DNA of 64,000 nt from Aureobasidium sp. EXF-3400 (GCA_024195585.1 SWBL01000199.1:29074-93073); one strand, 5' to 3'; counted from the first letter of the stretch, positions 22,170 to 34,679 are shown. Notes: generated by a model not told the origin, from the letters alone. Program-made: numbers and translations.

Positions 22170-25100
22170 ATGAATGGCCTCGCTTCCTCCCCAATGGGCA
22201 CCATGTACGTGCGTGCACTCTACGACTACGATGCCGACGACCGCACCAGCTTGAGCTTCCGCCAAGGCGACATCATCCAGGTCATCACCCAACTCGAGAG
22301 TGGCTGGTGGGATGGCATTATCCGTGGCGTGCGAGGATGGTTTCCCAGCAACTACTGCGAGCTCATTGCTCAACCAGGCGATGTCGCTGCTCAACCTGCC
22401 CGCATATCAGATACACACACTCAGCCTCATGCACGCAACCACCTTGAAGATGTGTCTCCCGAGTCTTCCTATCGCCATACAGACACTGCGCAAGATAGCC
22501 AGGAGGAGGCTGCATTCTGGATACCACAGGCTACTCCAGATGGCCGCCTCTTCTACTTCAACACCTTGACTGGTGTCAGTACCATGGAACTGCCGCTTGA
22601 GAACCCGACACAACATGCCGAACCAGGTCCTCACGATCGATACCATGTGCTCCAGCACGACCAATCCCGTCCTCCACCCGAGATGCTTGCACGTGGCTAT
22701 GAGCGAGCCGAGTCTGAGGCCGACTACGAATCGGCGAGTGAAGCCGACATGGCGCGTTCGGGAACTTCTTTGGTAGGTCTTGTGTGTATCTGAGACAAAG
22801 AAAGCTCCTCTAACCTCTACTATCTTCCAGCGAAATCGAGGTTCATACGTCTCAAACCCCCTGTCTCCTGCAACTTCGTCCGAGTCGCTCAGAAACACGT
22901 CTCCTCTCACCAGATCGCGCACCAATGTTGCTGATATGTCCAACTCAAGCTACGCCAACCACTCCAACATGTCCAACGGCACTGGTATGACATCTTTCAT
23001 CAACAGTCCCGGCACGCCTTCACAAAAAGACGATCTGGTTATTTCACGCCGCTGTTTCGATGACTCGCAGACGGTTCTACTTACCTGGAATACTCTTGTC
23101 GAGGATATGCGCCGAGCCGTTCAGCGTTATCGAGAAGCAATTGACAACAGCCACAAGAGCGAGTTTGTGAAGAGAGCAGAGGATATTTCGGACCACCTTC
23201 GTCTTTTGCTTGCAGCAGGCTCCGGCACCACCGACAACCACTCTGGCAACCCTTCGATCATTTCTACTAACAAAGCCCTGTATCCTCATTTCAGAGAGAT
23301 GATGTCGAGTTTTTCCAAGCTGGTTTTGTCTTCTCATTTCGCAGCCGCAGACTTCACCACTCCGGATTCGTATTCTAAGTGCTTACAGGAGGCTGAAGGC
23401 TTGTTGCATGGTGTTTATGGTTATGTTGAAGTTGCGCGTCAGCAACGGGGTGAAGAGATCCCGCGCCTCACACCTGGTTTTGTGTCCGGTATTCGTTCGG
23501 GTGGAAGTTGGCAGAACAATGGTCTGGTTCTCGGCGATCCATCCGCCGCATCGCAGCCTTTCTTGCAACAAGATACGGATACGCTTGTTGAGCCCACTGC
23601 TCATCTCGATCAGACTTTGTTGGAACGCGTGGACGACATGAGAAAGAATGTCTCCATCAGCATCCGTCGTTTGGACAAGCATCTCGTCTTCGAGGACAAA
23701 CTGGTCACGCCCAAGAAACACAAGAAGACCAGTCAGTTGATTTCCGAAGATGCTAGTCGAGTGATTGAGGCCTGTCGGCCGTATCTTGCCGTTATCGAGA
23801 GTATCAACTTGGCACCGCTGGGATCAACTTTCAGAAACCCCCAGATCATTGACTTCAGTACCCAGAAGCAGAAGTTCTACGACAACTCTTCGGAATTGGT
23901 GGTCGCCTGCCAGACTGTTGCCAGTCCTCTGAGTGACGAGTGGTCTGATCATAGAGGTAGTTCGCTCGAGGAGCGCATAACCCACGTCAAGCTTGTTGCG
24001 CGTGAGCTTGATGGTTCTGCCAGCCAATTGCAATTCACTCTTCAACTGCTAGCAGAGATGATGCCCCAAGACTCAGCCGCCATGACGACTGAAGACCACC
24101 GTGGCTCTGACAACGCCTATGCTGATGATTCTCGTGGAGGGTCAACTTTGAGGGGTAAGCCTAACAGCATGGGTCCTGCGAAGAGCTTCGTAGAAGGTCC
24201 CGAGCAGCCAACTGTCGAGACACCACGTCTTGCGGACAATTCGAAACTGAAGCGCTTCTTTGGCGAAGTGCCTGCGCCGATACAACAACAAGAGGATGTT
24301 CCAGACTTTCTCAAGCTCGACCATGAAGGCGAAATCGCTTACGATACCAAGGTGCATCCTCCTCAATTGCGTGGTGGTACTTTGACTGGTCTGGTCGAAC
24401 AACTAACGCGACATGATCGTCTGGACTCACCATTCAACAACACATTCCTTCTGACATATCGATCCTTCACGACTGCTAGTGAATTGTTCGAGATTCTAGT
24501 CAAACGATGGAACGTACAGCCTCCCTACGGCTTAAATCCTGTCGACCTCGAGACTTGGGTCAATAAGAAGCAAAAGCCTATCAGATTCCGTGTAGTCAAC
24601 ATTCTGAAGAGTTGGTTCGACAACTACTGGATGGAGGAGAACAGCGATGCGAACCAACAGCTCATGCACAGAGTCTACTCGTTCGCGAAGGAAACGGTCG
24701 CATCTGGTAGCACTCCAGGTGCGGGCCCTCTTATGACAGCTATCGAGCAGAGAATGCGTGGACAAGATGCCCCTGGAAAACGCTTGGTTTTGACACTGAA
24801 CTCTGAGAAAACACCTACACCGATAATCCCGAAGAACATCAGGAAGCTGAAGTTCCTTGATATCGATGCTCTCGAGTTCGCTAGACAACTCACTATCATT
24901 GAGTGCAGACTGTACTGCAAGATCAAGCCTACTGAATGCTTGAACAAGACATGGCAAAAGAAGCTTCAACCCAACGAGCCTGATCCAGCTGCTAATGTAA
25001 AGGCTTTGATTCTGCACTCGAATCAGCTCACCAACTGGGTCGCCCAGATGATTTTAACTCAAGCTGATGTCAAGAGACGCGTGATCGTCATCAAACATTT

Positions 25101-25785
25101 CGTGGCAGTTGCAGATGTAAGTCTACGCTCAATCAGTGTAGGGAAGTTCACAGCTAACAATTCATAGAAATGCCGTCAACTCAACAACTATTCCACACTC
25201 ACATCAATCATATCAGCACTGGGCACAGCGCCCATTCATCGCCTGGGTCGCACGTGGGCTCAGGTTAATCAGAAGACTCAAGCAACTCTAGAGGTCATGA
25301 GGAAGTTGATGGGAAGCACGAAGAACTTTTCAGACTACAGAGAAACATTGCACAAGGCCAACCCCCCTTGCATTCCGTTCTTTGGTACGTCAAGAATTGT
25401 CGACTGATACATGGCTAGCACTGACATGATAATAGGTGTTTACTTGACTGACCTTACTTTCATCGAAGATGGCATTCCTTCGGTGATCAAGAAGACGAAC
25501 CTCATCAATTTTGCCAAGCGTAGCAAGACTGCAGAGGTCATTCGTGATATTCAACAATATCAGAATGTCCCGTATCCCCTGCAGCCTGTTCCGGAGCTTC
25601 AAGAATACATTCTCACGAACATGCAAACAGCGGGTGATGTACATGAGATGTATGATCGCAGCTTGGCAGTGGAACCCAGAGAGAGAGAAGATGAAAAGAT
25701 TGCCCGGTAAGTCATGCTGACCTTTGTGAAGACGAGCATCACGCTGAGTCGAGACAGATTACTCTCCGAATCGGGATTCTTGTGA
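22170..25785 (+). CDS. CDC25: Cdc25-type Ras guanine nucleotide exchange factor (SH3-WW-RasGEF)
   Basis: Five exons, 22170-22772, 22831-25116, 25168-25384, 25436-25706 and 25758-25785, join to 1134 residues. An SH3 domain (YVRALYDYDADDRTSLSFRQ through RGWFPSNYCELI) is at about 12-67. A WW-like segment (AFWIPQATPDGRLFYFN) is near 112-145. A long helical middle follows. RasGEF_N is at about 700-830 (PPQLRGGTLTGLVEQLTRHD, FLLTYRSFTTASELFEILVK) and the RasGEF catalytic domain from about 878 (DALEFARQLTIIECRLYCKI through LTSIISALGTAPIHRLGRTW) to the end. Family knowledge: it loads GTP on Ras and drives cAMP/PKA signalling at the plasma membrane. The frame is open upstream to a TTG; 22170 is the first usable ATG. 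Confidence 0.95.
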
Positions 25786-26914
25786 GCTGCCCAAAGAGTC
25801 GGTCATGCTCTGTTCGAGAGAACAGACGCATTGACTTCAGTATCAAACTTCGAGATCTAGCATCTCACCCAACATTCTTACGACGATCAAAGACTGGTGC
25901 CGGGCATCAGCACGTCTTATTGATTAACACAATGGCCCGAGAGGCGAGAAGTGTTCAGAAATTGCGTCAAGAGAACAGATGTGCATGAAAGTTCAATCGA
26001 AACCGCTGTCGCAAACGTATTCAATGGCAGTAGGAGAGCCGGGAGCCTCTGAGTACCGCACTGAAAGCTGTGTTGGGCATCAACAGGCAGGAGGGTGTTT
26101 TTCCGGCGTTAGCGCGTTCGGGGTGCTGGCAGGGATGGGCCAGGTATGGGAAACGAGTTACGGAAGATTCGTGTCTATTGTTTTGACTTCGTATCTGAAT
26201 CGTTACGGAGTTGCCTGTGGTGGGTGATGGGTTCACAGACAGCAAGGCAGATCGAAGATGGAGAGAAAGGGGAAAATATATGGATTATACACTCGACAGA
26301 TGACATGGTTCGCGGCACTGGGCTGCAGTCTGAGGCTCGCTATTGCATTGGTTGATTGGGTCCGTATCAATGTCTCCCTTTGTTCTTTTGCCTTGGCCAA
26401 TCGTTGGATGGTTACACAGTAGCAGGCTGAGACATGCAAGCTTCCCGCATGCTGGATCGGCGGTACAACACGAGACCCTTTCTCCCAACTACCCGTTCAG
26501 CAGTAAACAGCTACGACAGCTCGGCTATCCTTATGGACCAAGTGGTGTCAGGCAAGGCTCGATGTCGTGTGGCTCGACCACTTGAATACTAGGAGTACAG
26601 GGGTGACAGCGCCAAACAGAACATGGAGGGGTGGCTGTCAAAACTCTCCAGAGTTCGACCTTTGTGATGTCTACTTGTGCAGTCGTCCTTGCCTTTCGTA
26701 AGGTCACGCAAAGTCCTCGAGAAGGGTAGATGGCAAGAACTTAGGTACGGCAGACTAACTCGTCATCAACCATCAACACACTTCAAATCGCCGCTTCCTC
26801 CCAAGTATGAAAATGGTTGTTGGCTTGTTCTCACTCATACACAACCTACGCTCCATTCTCCTTTCCACACTTTGATCTTTCGCAACAACGCACATCATTC
26901 CGGCTGTCGTCAGC
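25786..26914. other. Intergenic region, nothing recognised
   Basis: 3' flank of the RasGEF gene and upstream region of the GH16 gene. Only short frames without recognisable domains. Confidence 0.45.
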
Positions 26915-28352
26915 ATGCAGTTATTCATTCTTTTACCCAGTGCTGCCGTAGCATGGACAGTCATGTTTGGCCTTGCCTGCGCCGTTCGTAGGTTCACCAC
27001 ATTCATCTAGGGTACTGCTCGCATGCACCTTGAGCTGCACACTAGTGTTCATGACCAGCAGCACACCTCCTACACGGACTTCTGCGATCTTTGCTAACTC
27101 TTGTGTCTGCTTATTAGAGGTTGGACATCCTACCTGCGAGTGCGGCTACACAGTAAACGCCACGAATGGAACGAGTCCCTTCGCTCTCTTCACCGATTTC
27201 CTAGAGACCGACTTCTTGCACCTATACAATCTACCTGACACCATCGACATACCTGCCTCAGAAGCCGTGGGCTGGGCCGTACAAAGCTACAACGTCTCCC
27301 CATCAGCCGCCAGAGGGCCTTACGGAAAAGCAGCTGAGATTGACAATGTTGTACTGAATCCACTCCCTTCACGCAAAGACTGGGGTGGCAATGGAACACT
27401 AGGCGGTGCCCCAGGACTGCAAGTCTGGGTCAGAAGTCAACAATATCTGCTGGGCTCGACCGGAGACCAGATGGTTCGCTCAGGAGAGATCGATAGTCTG
27501 CGTCGAGACATGCGTTATGGGAGCTTCAGAGTTGGTATGAAGATGAGTGATATTGCAGGCACCTGTGCTGCCTTCTTTTGGGTGAGTGTACATGTTGGGC
27601 CACGGGGAAGAGCGTACGACTGACACAATTCGCAGTATCGCAACGACTCGCAAGAAATTGACATGGAATACCTGAGTCGTCAAGCCATCTCTGAGAACAA
27701 CAACGGCTCGTATCCTATCAATCTCGTCATACAATCGCCAGCCTCTGCGGATGCAAATTACAACGCCATCAACACTAGCACCTTCCGCGTCCAACAGTTG
27801 CCCTTCAAGCCTAGCGCTGGCTATCACGAATACCGATTTGACTGGACACCAGAGCGGATCGTCTTCTTTGCTGATGGTAATCTCCTTCAAGAGTTTGAGA
27901 ACACCTTTGACGGCGATGCGCCTGACGCCCCTGGAACGTTGATGCTCAATCACTGGTCTACAGGCAATGCTGGTTGGAGTGGAGGACCACCAGCTCAAGA
28001 TGCTGTTCTGACGCTCAGCTATGTCAAGGCTTACTTCAACTCGAGCAACGCGACACGAGAAAATGAGTGGAATGGTGCCTGTGCAGGAGATCGTAGTTGG
28101 CATGAGCGAACATGTCAGATACCAGATTTTCCTGCTCAAGGTATTGACCCTCAACGTACGGGAGTTGATGACCCGGGCAAGACCGACTTCTTCATGTACA
28201 ACAAATATGTCAACGTCAACCAGACAGTGTACCCAGCCGCCACAGGAGGAAAGCCAAGTTCGAGTGGTACATCTTTGACACTACACACACCTGCTACATG
28301 GACGATACTGGGTTGGACGGCTATGTTTGGTCTGTTTCTGCTTGGTGGTTGA
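26915..28352 (+). CDS. GH16 family cell-wall glycosidase/transglycosidase, probable GPI anchor
   Basis: Exons 26915-26987, 27118-27581 and 27636-28352 join to 417 residues. The first intron is 26988-27117 (GTAGGT, TGCTAACT branch). A hydrophobic start (MQLFILLPSAAVAW) acts as a signal peptide, followed by PTCECGYTVN. The GH16 jelly roll includes RYGSFRVGMKMSDIAGTCAA and the catalytic EIDMEYLS motif, with nucleophile E186 and acid/base E190. The HEYRFDWTPERIVFFADGNL strand and a long substrate-binding region follow. The C-terminus is Ser/Thr-rich (ATGGKPSSSGTSLTLH), then hydrophobic (WTILGWTAMFGLFLLGG), as in GPI signals. Family knowledge: GH16 enzymes cut or transfer beta-1,3(4)-glucans in the wall. 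Confidence 0.9.
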
Positions 28353-28824
28353 ATAAGGAGGCTCTTTTTTTTGCATCATGGCGTTTTCCATAGCTTCAGG
28401 GTGGTCGTATTGAATTTTTCTCATCATTGTCATGTGGTTCCAAGCACAGAGTTGCGACCTTGTCTCATTGACTGACATATTTTGATATCACAATCCTCAT
28501 GCGTGTATACTATTCATATACCTCTCCCTGTTGAGATATACGACTGGATAAGAAGAAAACTTTGATACACATCGAAAGATACAGTCGAGCTCAAGTACAG
28601 AAATACCAGGTTGATTTTTCAAAGACGCAAGAGGGAGACATTTCTGACACGACCGACTTGAGAGCATAAGGCAATGGAAAGAACCAACGAGGTAGGAACC
28701 TCATCTGATCTTCGCCAGACAGAAGTGTTTGATCGTCCAGACAACCAAAGTAACCTCTTCCATAGCGTCTCTAGACCCTTGGTCCAATGCTTGAGAGCTA
28801 GACGTTCAACTGAACAGCCATCCT
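28353..28824. other. Convergent intergenic region
   Basis: 3' flanks of the GH16 and CBM18 genes. Nothing else was seen. Confidence 0.5.
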
Positions 28825-29603
28825 TCAACAGTCGACTTTCTTCAACACAGTGACGGTGGTCGTAAAAGCATCTGCATAGCTACCAGCAGCCCATGTTGAT
28901 TCGACAGCTGTGTAGGTAGTGATCAAAGGCTCAAACGATATTTCAGTTGCAGTCGCCGAAGTAGTGGCCATGACACTCTGACTGCTCTCAGGAGAATAGC
29001 TGAACATGGTGATCGAAGGAGCACTCTGATCAAAGTCGTCGCTAACAATACCAGCAGCGCCGGTGCCGTCGCTCGATGGAATAGAGGTGCTGAGAGGAGC
29101 GTATGAGATGTTGTAGTATGACTGAGATGTGTTGAGGCTGCAGACACCAAAGTTAGACTTGCAGTTTGTGCCGCAGTAGCTGGAGTTGGAACCACAGTAT
29201 CCATATCCACTGTTCTTTTGTCAGTTGAGAACGAAATACGAGGACTGGGGTGGCGTTTACCTGCAGCAGAGACCAAATGGACATGACCCGATGCTAGAAC
29301 CACAGGCGCCGAGACTGCTGTTTGTACTGGTGTTGACCGTGGTGGTTGATGGGAGAATGGGGTCGATGGTGATGGTCATGTTTGTGGTCAATGTTGAGGA
29401 AGGAGCAATAGACAGGATCGTGCTGTTGAAAATGGCAGGCGAGTACGTGGGGCTGAGATCAAGAGTGATGCTTGGGAACTCGATGGAGAGAGGCATAGCG
29501 ACATTCATGCCAATGATCAGAGCGATGCAAATCAGCTATATCTTGAAGATCAGCATCAACTGGTAGAGTGTCAGCAGACTCAATCACGTACCAGGCTATG
29601 CAT
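28825..29603 (-). CDS. Small secreted chitin-binding protein with one CBM18 (hevein-like) domain
   Basis: Exons 29603-29592 (12 nt, MHSL), 29535-29261 and 29209-28825 join in frame to 223 residues. Introns have GTACGT and GTAAAC donors. The signal peptide is MHSLLICIALIIGMNVAM, split by the first intron. A Thr/Ser-rich stretch with several N-x-S/T sites follows. One CBM18 domain at about 80-119 shows the eight-cysteine pattern, C-x6-C-x4-CC-x5-C-x6-C-x3-C-x6-C (CPFGLCCSGYGYCG, then YCGTNC). The Ser/Tyr residues of the chitin site are present. The C-terminal ~100 residues are Ser/Thr-rich with no domain and end VLKKVDC. No catalytic domain is present. Family knowledge: such proteins bind wall chitin, and some act as effectors shielding hyphae from chitinases; that role here is inference. 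Confidence 0.85.
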
Positions 29604-31650
29604 TTTCGTTTGTGTTGACTATTTAATTGGCTGATATATGGTATGTTTGTTGTTGCGTTTGTGGTCAAAGTTTTGAAAGTTCCGTGCTGATGAACCATAC
29701 TATACGCTGTTCCGCTGCTCAAGGTCGAGACACCTGACACTTCTTCAGACTTGATTTTGAGCACTGACTCGATCTTTACAGAATGGCATGTGCTTTCTTG
29801 GTCAAGGATGTCCTACCTTTGATTTATACTGTCTTGTGATGCTCCTCAATGCATATTCCGACAGTCTGGAAACTCTGGCATATATCCGTCCAAGAACTCT
29901 TCGATCCTTAAGTCTCAGATAAGACCTTACTGTTATGTTTTGCTCTGCGACATTGAACCGAAGGCTCGAAAGACAAAGCTGCTAGGCTATGATGCTTCAT
30001 AATTGCTGAGCTAGCAACCCTGGCAAGGTCTCTGGTCTCCTTTCCCACACTCCGAATCAAATTTGGAGAAAAGCATATCAAGTCAGAGAGACTTGCTTGT
30101 CTGTTCAGCTGTACTACCTGAATGGATCATGGACATGTGAAAGTGACACGAGGATAGAGTGTATATCTCTTTTCTGATGTTGAAAGGACGGGTTTGAAAA
30201 CGATACAATTGCGAAGACAAACAATCTCACCTTCTTCCTACATCTGAATACCTTTGACTGCTACCTACGTTGCGAGGACTATCAAATGTCGACATGTTGT
30301 CCGAAGAGTCGTGTTTTGCAAGTGGTCTGGAGACGTTGACGAACGAATCTACAGTAATTGCGGAAGCGGCTCCACATGCGTCGTCAAAAAGTACTCAGGT
30401 ACAAAAATGGCGCGGCAGCTTATGCATGAGAGTCAAGTTGCGACGTTTACGAGCATGACGAATGGGCATGCAACGGCAAAAACGGTATGGAGATAGAAGT
30501 TTGGAAAAGAAGTTTTGGTAAGTTGTGAGCATTGACAAGCGTTATACAGGGGCAAAGGAGTTGTTGTCCGTGTTTGTTGATGGTGATTTGTTTTCTAGAG
30601 CGGGTTCCAAAGTGGACACTTCTGTGCGAACATGGTTTCCCCTGCCCTGAGTGTTGGGTGCTACGGAGATGAGCCGCTGATCGCATACGAGCACAGCACA
30701 AAGTCGGCTTATGTTGAGCCAAGGTCCGGCACAGATTGATCCGAAGGCTCAAGATGAGACAGCCAAGAAGCCACCAACATGATGGCAGTAACGAGGAAGT
30801 CAAGTTGGTATACCCCTTGACGACATTATGTCTTGGTTGTGCATGATTCAATTACGGTTCTTATAGGGGTAGAGGTTCTGACAATAGATGGTCATGATAT
30901 GTACGAGAGATAAACAAAGAACAAGAAGTGTTTCATCAAAGGGTCGAAAGCAGTCCGACCGCACCGACTAGAGGAAGCCAAGGAAGCTTAAGCAAGCTTT
31001 CGGTGAACCTTAGCAAAATTCGTGCAGATCGAGACCGAGTCAGGCAATACAGAGACAGGTTCTGAAACATGGTCGACAGCCCTGAGTTCAGAGCAGCGAC
31101 AGCAAAGAGAGGTTGTACTCCGTACAGTGTTGGTAGGCGTGAATAGAATGCGATGCAGTGGGGAGCTGCAGGGTAAGCAGAGCAAAGACATGACCGGAGC
31201 ATGCGGCCAGGCTGGTCGGAACGGTGACTGGACGAGACGCGCAAATGACTTTGTGATCGCTGGCCATCCCAACCAACCCCCGGTCAGACACATGGCGCTA
31301 TCCTTGATTTTCTGCGCCTCTCTTCGGCCTTTCTTGCTAATCTGCCTGCCCTGTGTGTTCCTCTTCCACTCCCTCTTCTCTTCCTCTCTCCAAACACAGA
31401 CAGAACCCCCACACATCAATCGTTTTACCACAACATAATCTGGGCGAGGCATTGATTGCAGAAAACGCCCGTTTTACATCCGGCATCGATATAGAAATAA
31501 CAACGCTTTTCTAAGCCACCTTTTGCTTCACACCTTGGCACCGTCTTCCCGGCTTTACTGGATATTGTCTCTGTCCGCTTCTTGGAAACTCGCACCTTCA
31601 CATATCCTAAGCTAGACTCGCCCAGCTGCACTTGCACAATCATCGACAAG
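29604..31650. other. Intergenic region, nothing recognised
   Basis: About 2 kb between the outward-facing CBM18 and KRE1-like genes. Short frames only (for example 30447-30851 minus, 31022-31438 plus), none with a recognisable domain or plausible splice partners. The last 300 bp are pyrimidine-rich leader sequence. Confidence 0.45.
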
Positions 31651-32221
31651 ATGCGCTTCTCGACATTTATCACACTGGCTGCCGCACCGCTGTTGGCCCT
31701 CGCCGCACCTGAACAACAACAAGTCCACGACGCACCGCTAATCACCGCCGCACCCGAGAGCCAAAGCACCGCTCCTCTGCCCACACAAACAGTAGCTCCT
31801 GGCGAGGCCTGGAACGCAGAAGCTGAGAATGTAGTACTAGAGTGAGTATCCTGCTGCTTGCTTCAACCTCAAAGACTAATAAACAAAACACAGACTCCGT
31901 CAAGACCCCAACCTCCTAGCCACAAAAGCAGCAACCCAAGTCCCTGCTACAGAAAACTACTGGATCGCCGACCACTGGGACTCAGCCCAGAGCACCGAGA
32001 TCTGGGTCCAAGTCTTCTACACACAGACGTTTCCTTCCGCTCCTGGACAATTGACTACCGCTGGCGCTGGTGAAATTGGTTTGGGCACGATCACAGGCGA
32101 GGTTGGTGTCGCAAAGGCTGCAACTGGTGTCGGAGCTACAGTGATGCCTCACGGTTCGCTGTTTACAGTGTGCTTGGCTCTAGCTGGTGTCGCTGCCGGC
32201 ATGGGCGCTGTGTTGCTGTAG
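31651..32221 (+). CDS. KRE1-like GPI-anchored cell-wall protein
   Basis: Exons 31651-31841 and 31894-32221 join to 172 residues (intron GTGAGT to ACACAG). The signal peptide MRFSTFITLAAAPLLALAAP is clear. A short Ala/Pro/Thr stretch is followed by WNAEAENVVLELRQDPN and WVQVFYTQTF, then a GAGEIGLGTITGEVG motif. The Y-T-Q-T-F and G-x-I-G-x-G-T pair is typical of fungal KRE1-like wall proteins. The last ~20 residues (LFTVCLALAGVAAGMGAVLL) form a GPI-signal tail. Family knowledge: yeast Kre1 is a GPI wall protein involved in beta-1,6-glucan organisation. Assignment to that family is from motif memory and is moderate. Confidence 0.72.
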
Positions 32222-33389
32222 ATCAAACACAACGTCACAGCTGCTCGCCTTATTTTCTCTCCCACATGTCGCGTGGTCGTTGATCATGACACGCGCTCGC
32301 ATCCTGACATCTGTCGTACCAATCCTCTCGACTCATGGGCATTGTGTCACCAGTCTACTGTCATCAGGCCACCCACCTACCTACTCGTCCCGCTTTCTCC
32401 GAGACCCGCCATCTGGACGACACAACCTGCACTCCCAAGACTACCTCACCACCTTCACGCATATCTCGTCGTCGCCGAGAACTTCGGGTCATACCTTGTT
32501 CGTTTTTGCATAGCATGCATGGAGTTGTTCTTTTCGTTTCATCTGGGCTCACGCGATAAACCCTCCAACCTATTGTCTCAAATTCCTCCGTACACCCTTT
32601 GTGTACAAATTAATGCCCTCCATCGTCCTTGGCCGGTTCTCCTCGTCGGATAGAACGACCGAGCCGAACCACATAAACCGCGGGCACCGCATATAGAAAT
32701 GTCCTCCCTTTTTTTGCTTGTCTTGTCAATATACTAGAAAACACGTTCAAACTCATCGCTTCGCTTCTCTTTTCTGTCTCCTTATAGCTGTGTCACCTTA
32801 TACTCGGCCTTGTTGTATGTCTAGCTGGGAACAGTAGATGCAACGCATTCTACTTTTGCTGGTTGTGTGTTCGGTTCTGGTTCGTGGTGGGTGCGACTTT
32901 CTGCTTGTGTTTACTAAACCATAGCAGTGGCTTCGGTTCACTGCTTTACTGATCTCAACTTGGCTGTCTTAGCAGTTTTCCCTTCTGGTTCTGCTCATCG
33001 TCGGTTAAAGCTCGCTTTTTTGAGAGCGATGTTATACACATGGCAGTCTCGTATGAAACAGAAGTCTAGCAAAATGAAAGTATGGCCATGCTGAGACCTT
33101 GAGATAATGTTTTCTTTCCGAAAAGTATTGTGCATGGCTGTAGTCAGAGAAAGATGCTTGAGCGCCTGGACGAGGTTGTGAGGTTTGATTGTGTCTCGTG
33201 ATGTATTAAGTTCTGATTATCTGCTCTTTCTTGCTCAACTTCCAACCAATAGGGGAAGTATCGTGATCGAGAAAAGCTTCGAGGGAAGGAACGATGACAG
33301 TTGGTACGACCTTTCCAGTCGGTGCATCGGTAACCAACTCAGCAACATCAACACGCACCTCATCTTCCTCGGCAGTTCTTATTATCAAC
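32222..33389. other. Intergenic region, nothing recognised
   Basis: 3' flank of the KRE1-like gene, then upstream region of the membrane protein. Pyrimidine-rich, with short frames only. An in-frame ATG at 33294 could extend the next gene by 32 residues. Confidence 0.45.
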
Positions 33390-34319
33390 ATGGCAGCCAG
33401 TTCAAATTCCCAGCATCAAGCACGCGAACAACTAAGTACTGAAGACAACAGTGTTATGTATGGAGCAGGCTACGCTCTGGTGACTGTACTCCTGATATGG
33501 CTCGATCTGAGCGGCCTACCCACAGATACCGCTTTCGACATTGCCACCCACTGGATCGGTAGCCTCTGCCTCCTCATCACATGTCTTACACTGCTCAGCT
33601 ACATCCTCGAAGCCCTCGGCGAAGCTACACTGCCTGATGACCATGACAAAGGCAAATCTCGGGCTTCCATCGGTGCTATCGTGAGTATGTATATGGCTAT
33701 CATACTCGCCATCCTTTCGCACTGCCTAGACAACAAGATCTTCATCTACAAGCTCTTCTGGATACAAGTGCCAGCACTACCTGGAGCATACATCGCAACC
33801 ACCCGCCTCGGAAACACGATGCATGGCAAAGAGAAAGGGCTCAACAAGATTTGCACATACGGATTGGTAGATCTGCTGTTATGGATCCACCTGCAAAACT
33901 TTCCTGTTCTCGAGGACGGAGCATCTCGTGAAGAGAGTGATGAATATGCATTGGCTTTCATAGGCTTTCTCCTAGGGCTTTTCGTGCTCTTCGTTACTAA
34001 CATCGTCTGCCTCATCGACAACCTCGATCACGTTGTCTCTACACGCGTCGCGGAAGATCCCAAGGGCAGACTCTTCGTAACTCTCGGTGCTTTCATGGGT
34101 ATTGCTATCATGATACTCGGCGTTATGGCACCCCTTGAGCTGGTCTTTCATGTCTTGGACGGCAAGCACTGGATGTACCAGATCCTTCTGGCGGAACAGG
34201 GTGCACTGCCGGGTGCATATCTCATCGGAGGTTCTGCATGGTTGGCCAAGACCTATGCAGGTCAGCAGCCTATCTTGCCTGTATACTCGACGATCGATAC
34301 AGAGGAAGGTCAGAAATAA
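33390..34319 (+). CDS. Unknown polytopic membrane protein built from two copies of one module
   Basis: A single exon of 309 residues from the ATG at 33390 (good context AACATGG); an in-frame ATG at 33294 would give 341. I do not recognise the family. About eight hydrophobic helices are visible, and the protein is an internal duplication. The first half (about 24-140) has YALVTVLLIWLDLSGLP, HWIGSLCLLITCLTLLSYIL, a charged loop ending SRASIGAIVSMYMAI, and WIQVPALPGAYIA. The second half (about 155-283) repeats this as YGLVDLLLWIHLQNFP, FIGFLLGLFVLFVTNIVCLI, a charged loop ending RLFVTLGAFMGIAI, and LAEQGALPGAYLIGG. Each half ends in the motif A-L-P-G-A-Y. No catalytic motif was seen. Confidence 0.75.
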   Translation: MAASSNSQHQAREQLSTEDNSVMYGAGYALVTVLLIWLDLSGLPTDTAFDIATHWIGSLCLLITCLTLLSYILEALGEATLPDDHDKGKSRASIGAIVSMYMAIILAILSHCLDNKIFIYKLFWIQVPALPGAYIATTRLGNTMHGKEKGLNKICTYGLVDLLLWIHLQNFPVLEDGASREESDEYALAFIGFLLGLFVLFVTNIVCLIDNLDHVVSTRVAEDPKGRLFVTLGAFMGIAIMILGVMAPLELVFHVLDGKHWMYQILLAEQGALPGAYLIGGSAWLAKTYAGQQPILPVYSTIDTEEGQK

Positions 34320-34679
34320 GTTACGTTAGGTCAGGAAAATAGAATGCTCGTCGAGGGATCATACGTTCTTCAAAACTTCCAATTGAGACAGCGGCAGTAC
34401 TGCCATGCATTATTTCTTACGGATACGACGAATCGAGGTACGAAGCGAGTCAGAGATGTGAGGTAGCGCTGCATCTGCAGCTTGTGTCATTCGTAGTTGT
34501 TTAGCAGATACTTCCAGAAGCTATATATACTCGCCCCCAGCCAGTCAAATATAGATATTAAGAAGCGAACTTCACTACGAAGTCCTGTAGAACCACACCA
34601 CGTGGGTCGGAGAGCAAGTCGCGTTGTCAATAGCCAGAGCTACTATGGAGCATCAAGCGTGGTATCACTCCATCTGCAT
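34320..34679. other. Convergent intergenic region
   Basis: 3' flanks of the membrane protein and Elg1 genes. Nothing else was seen. Confidence 0.5.

Noticed and set aside
24532..25017. 161-codon minus frame over the RasGEF
   Set aside because: Antisense shadow; the plus strand encodes the RasGEF domain.
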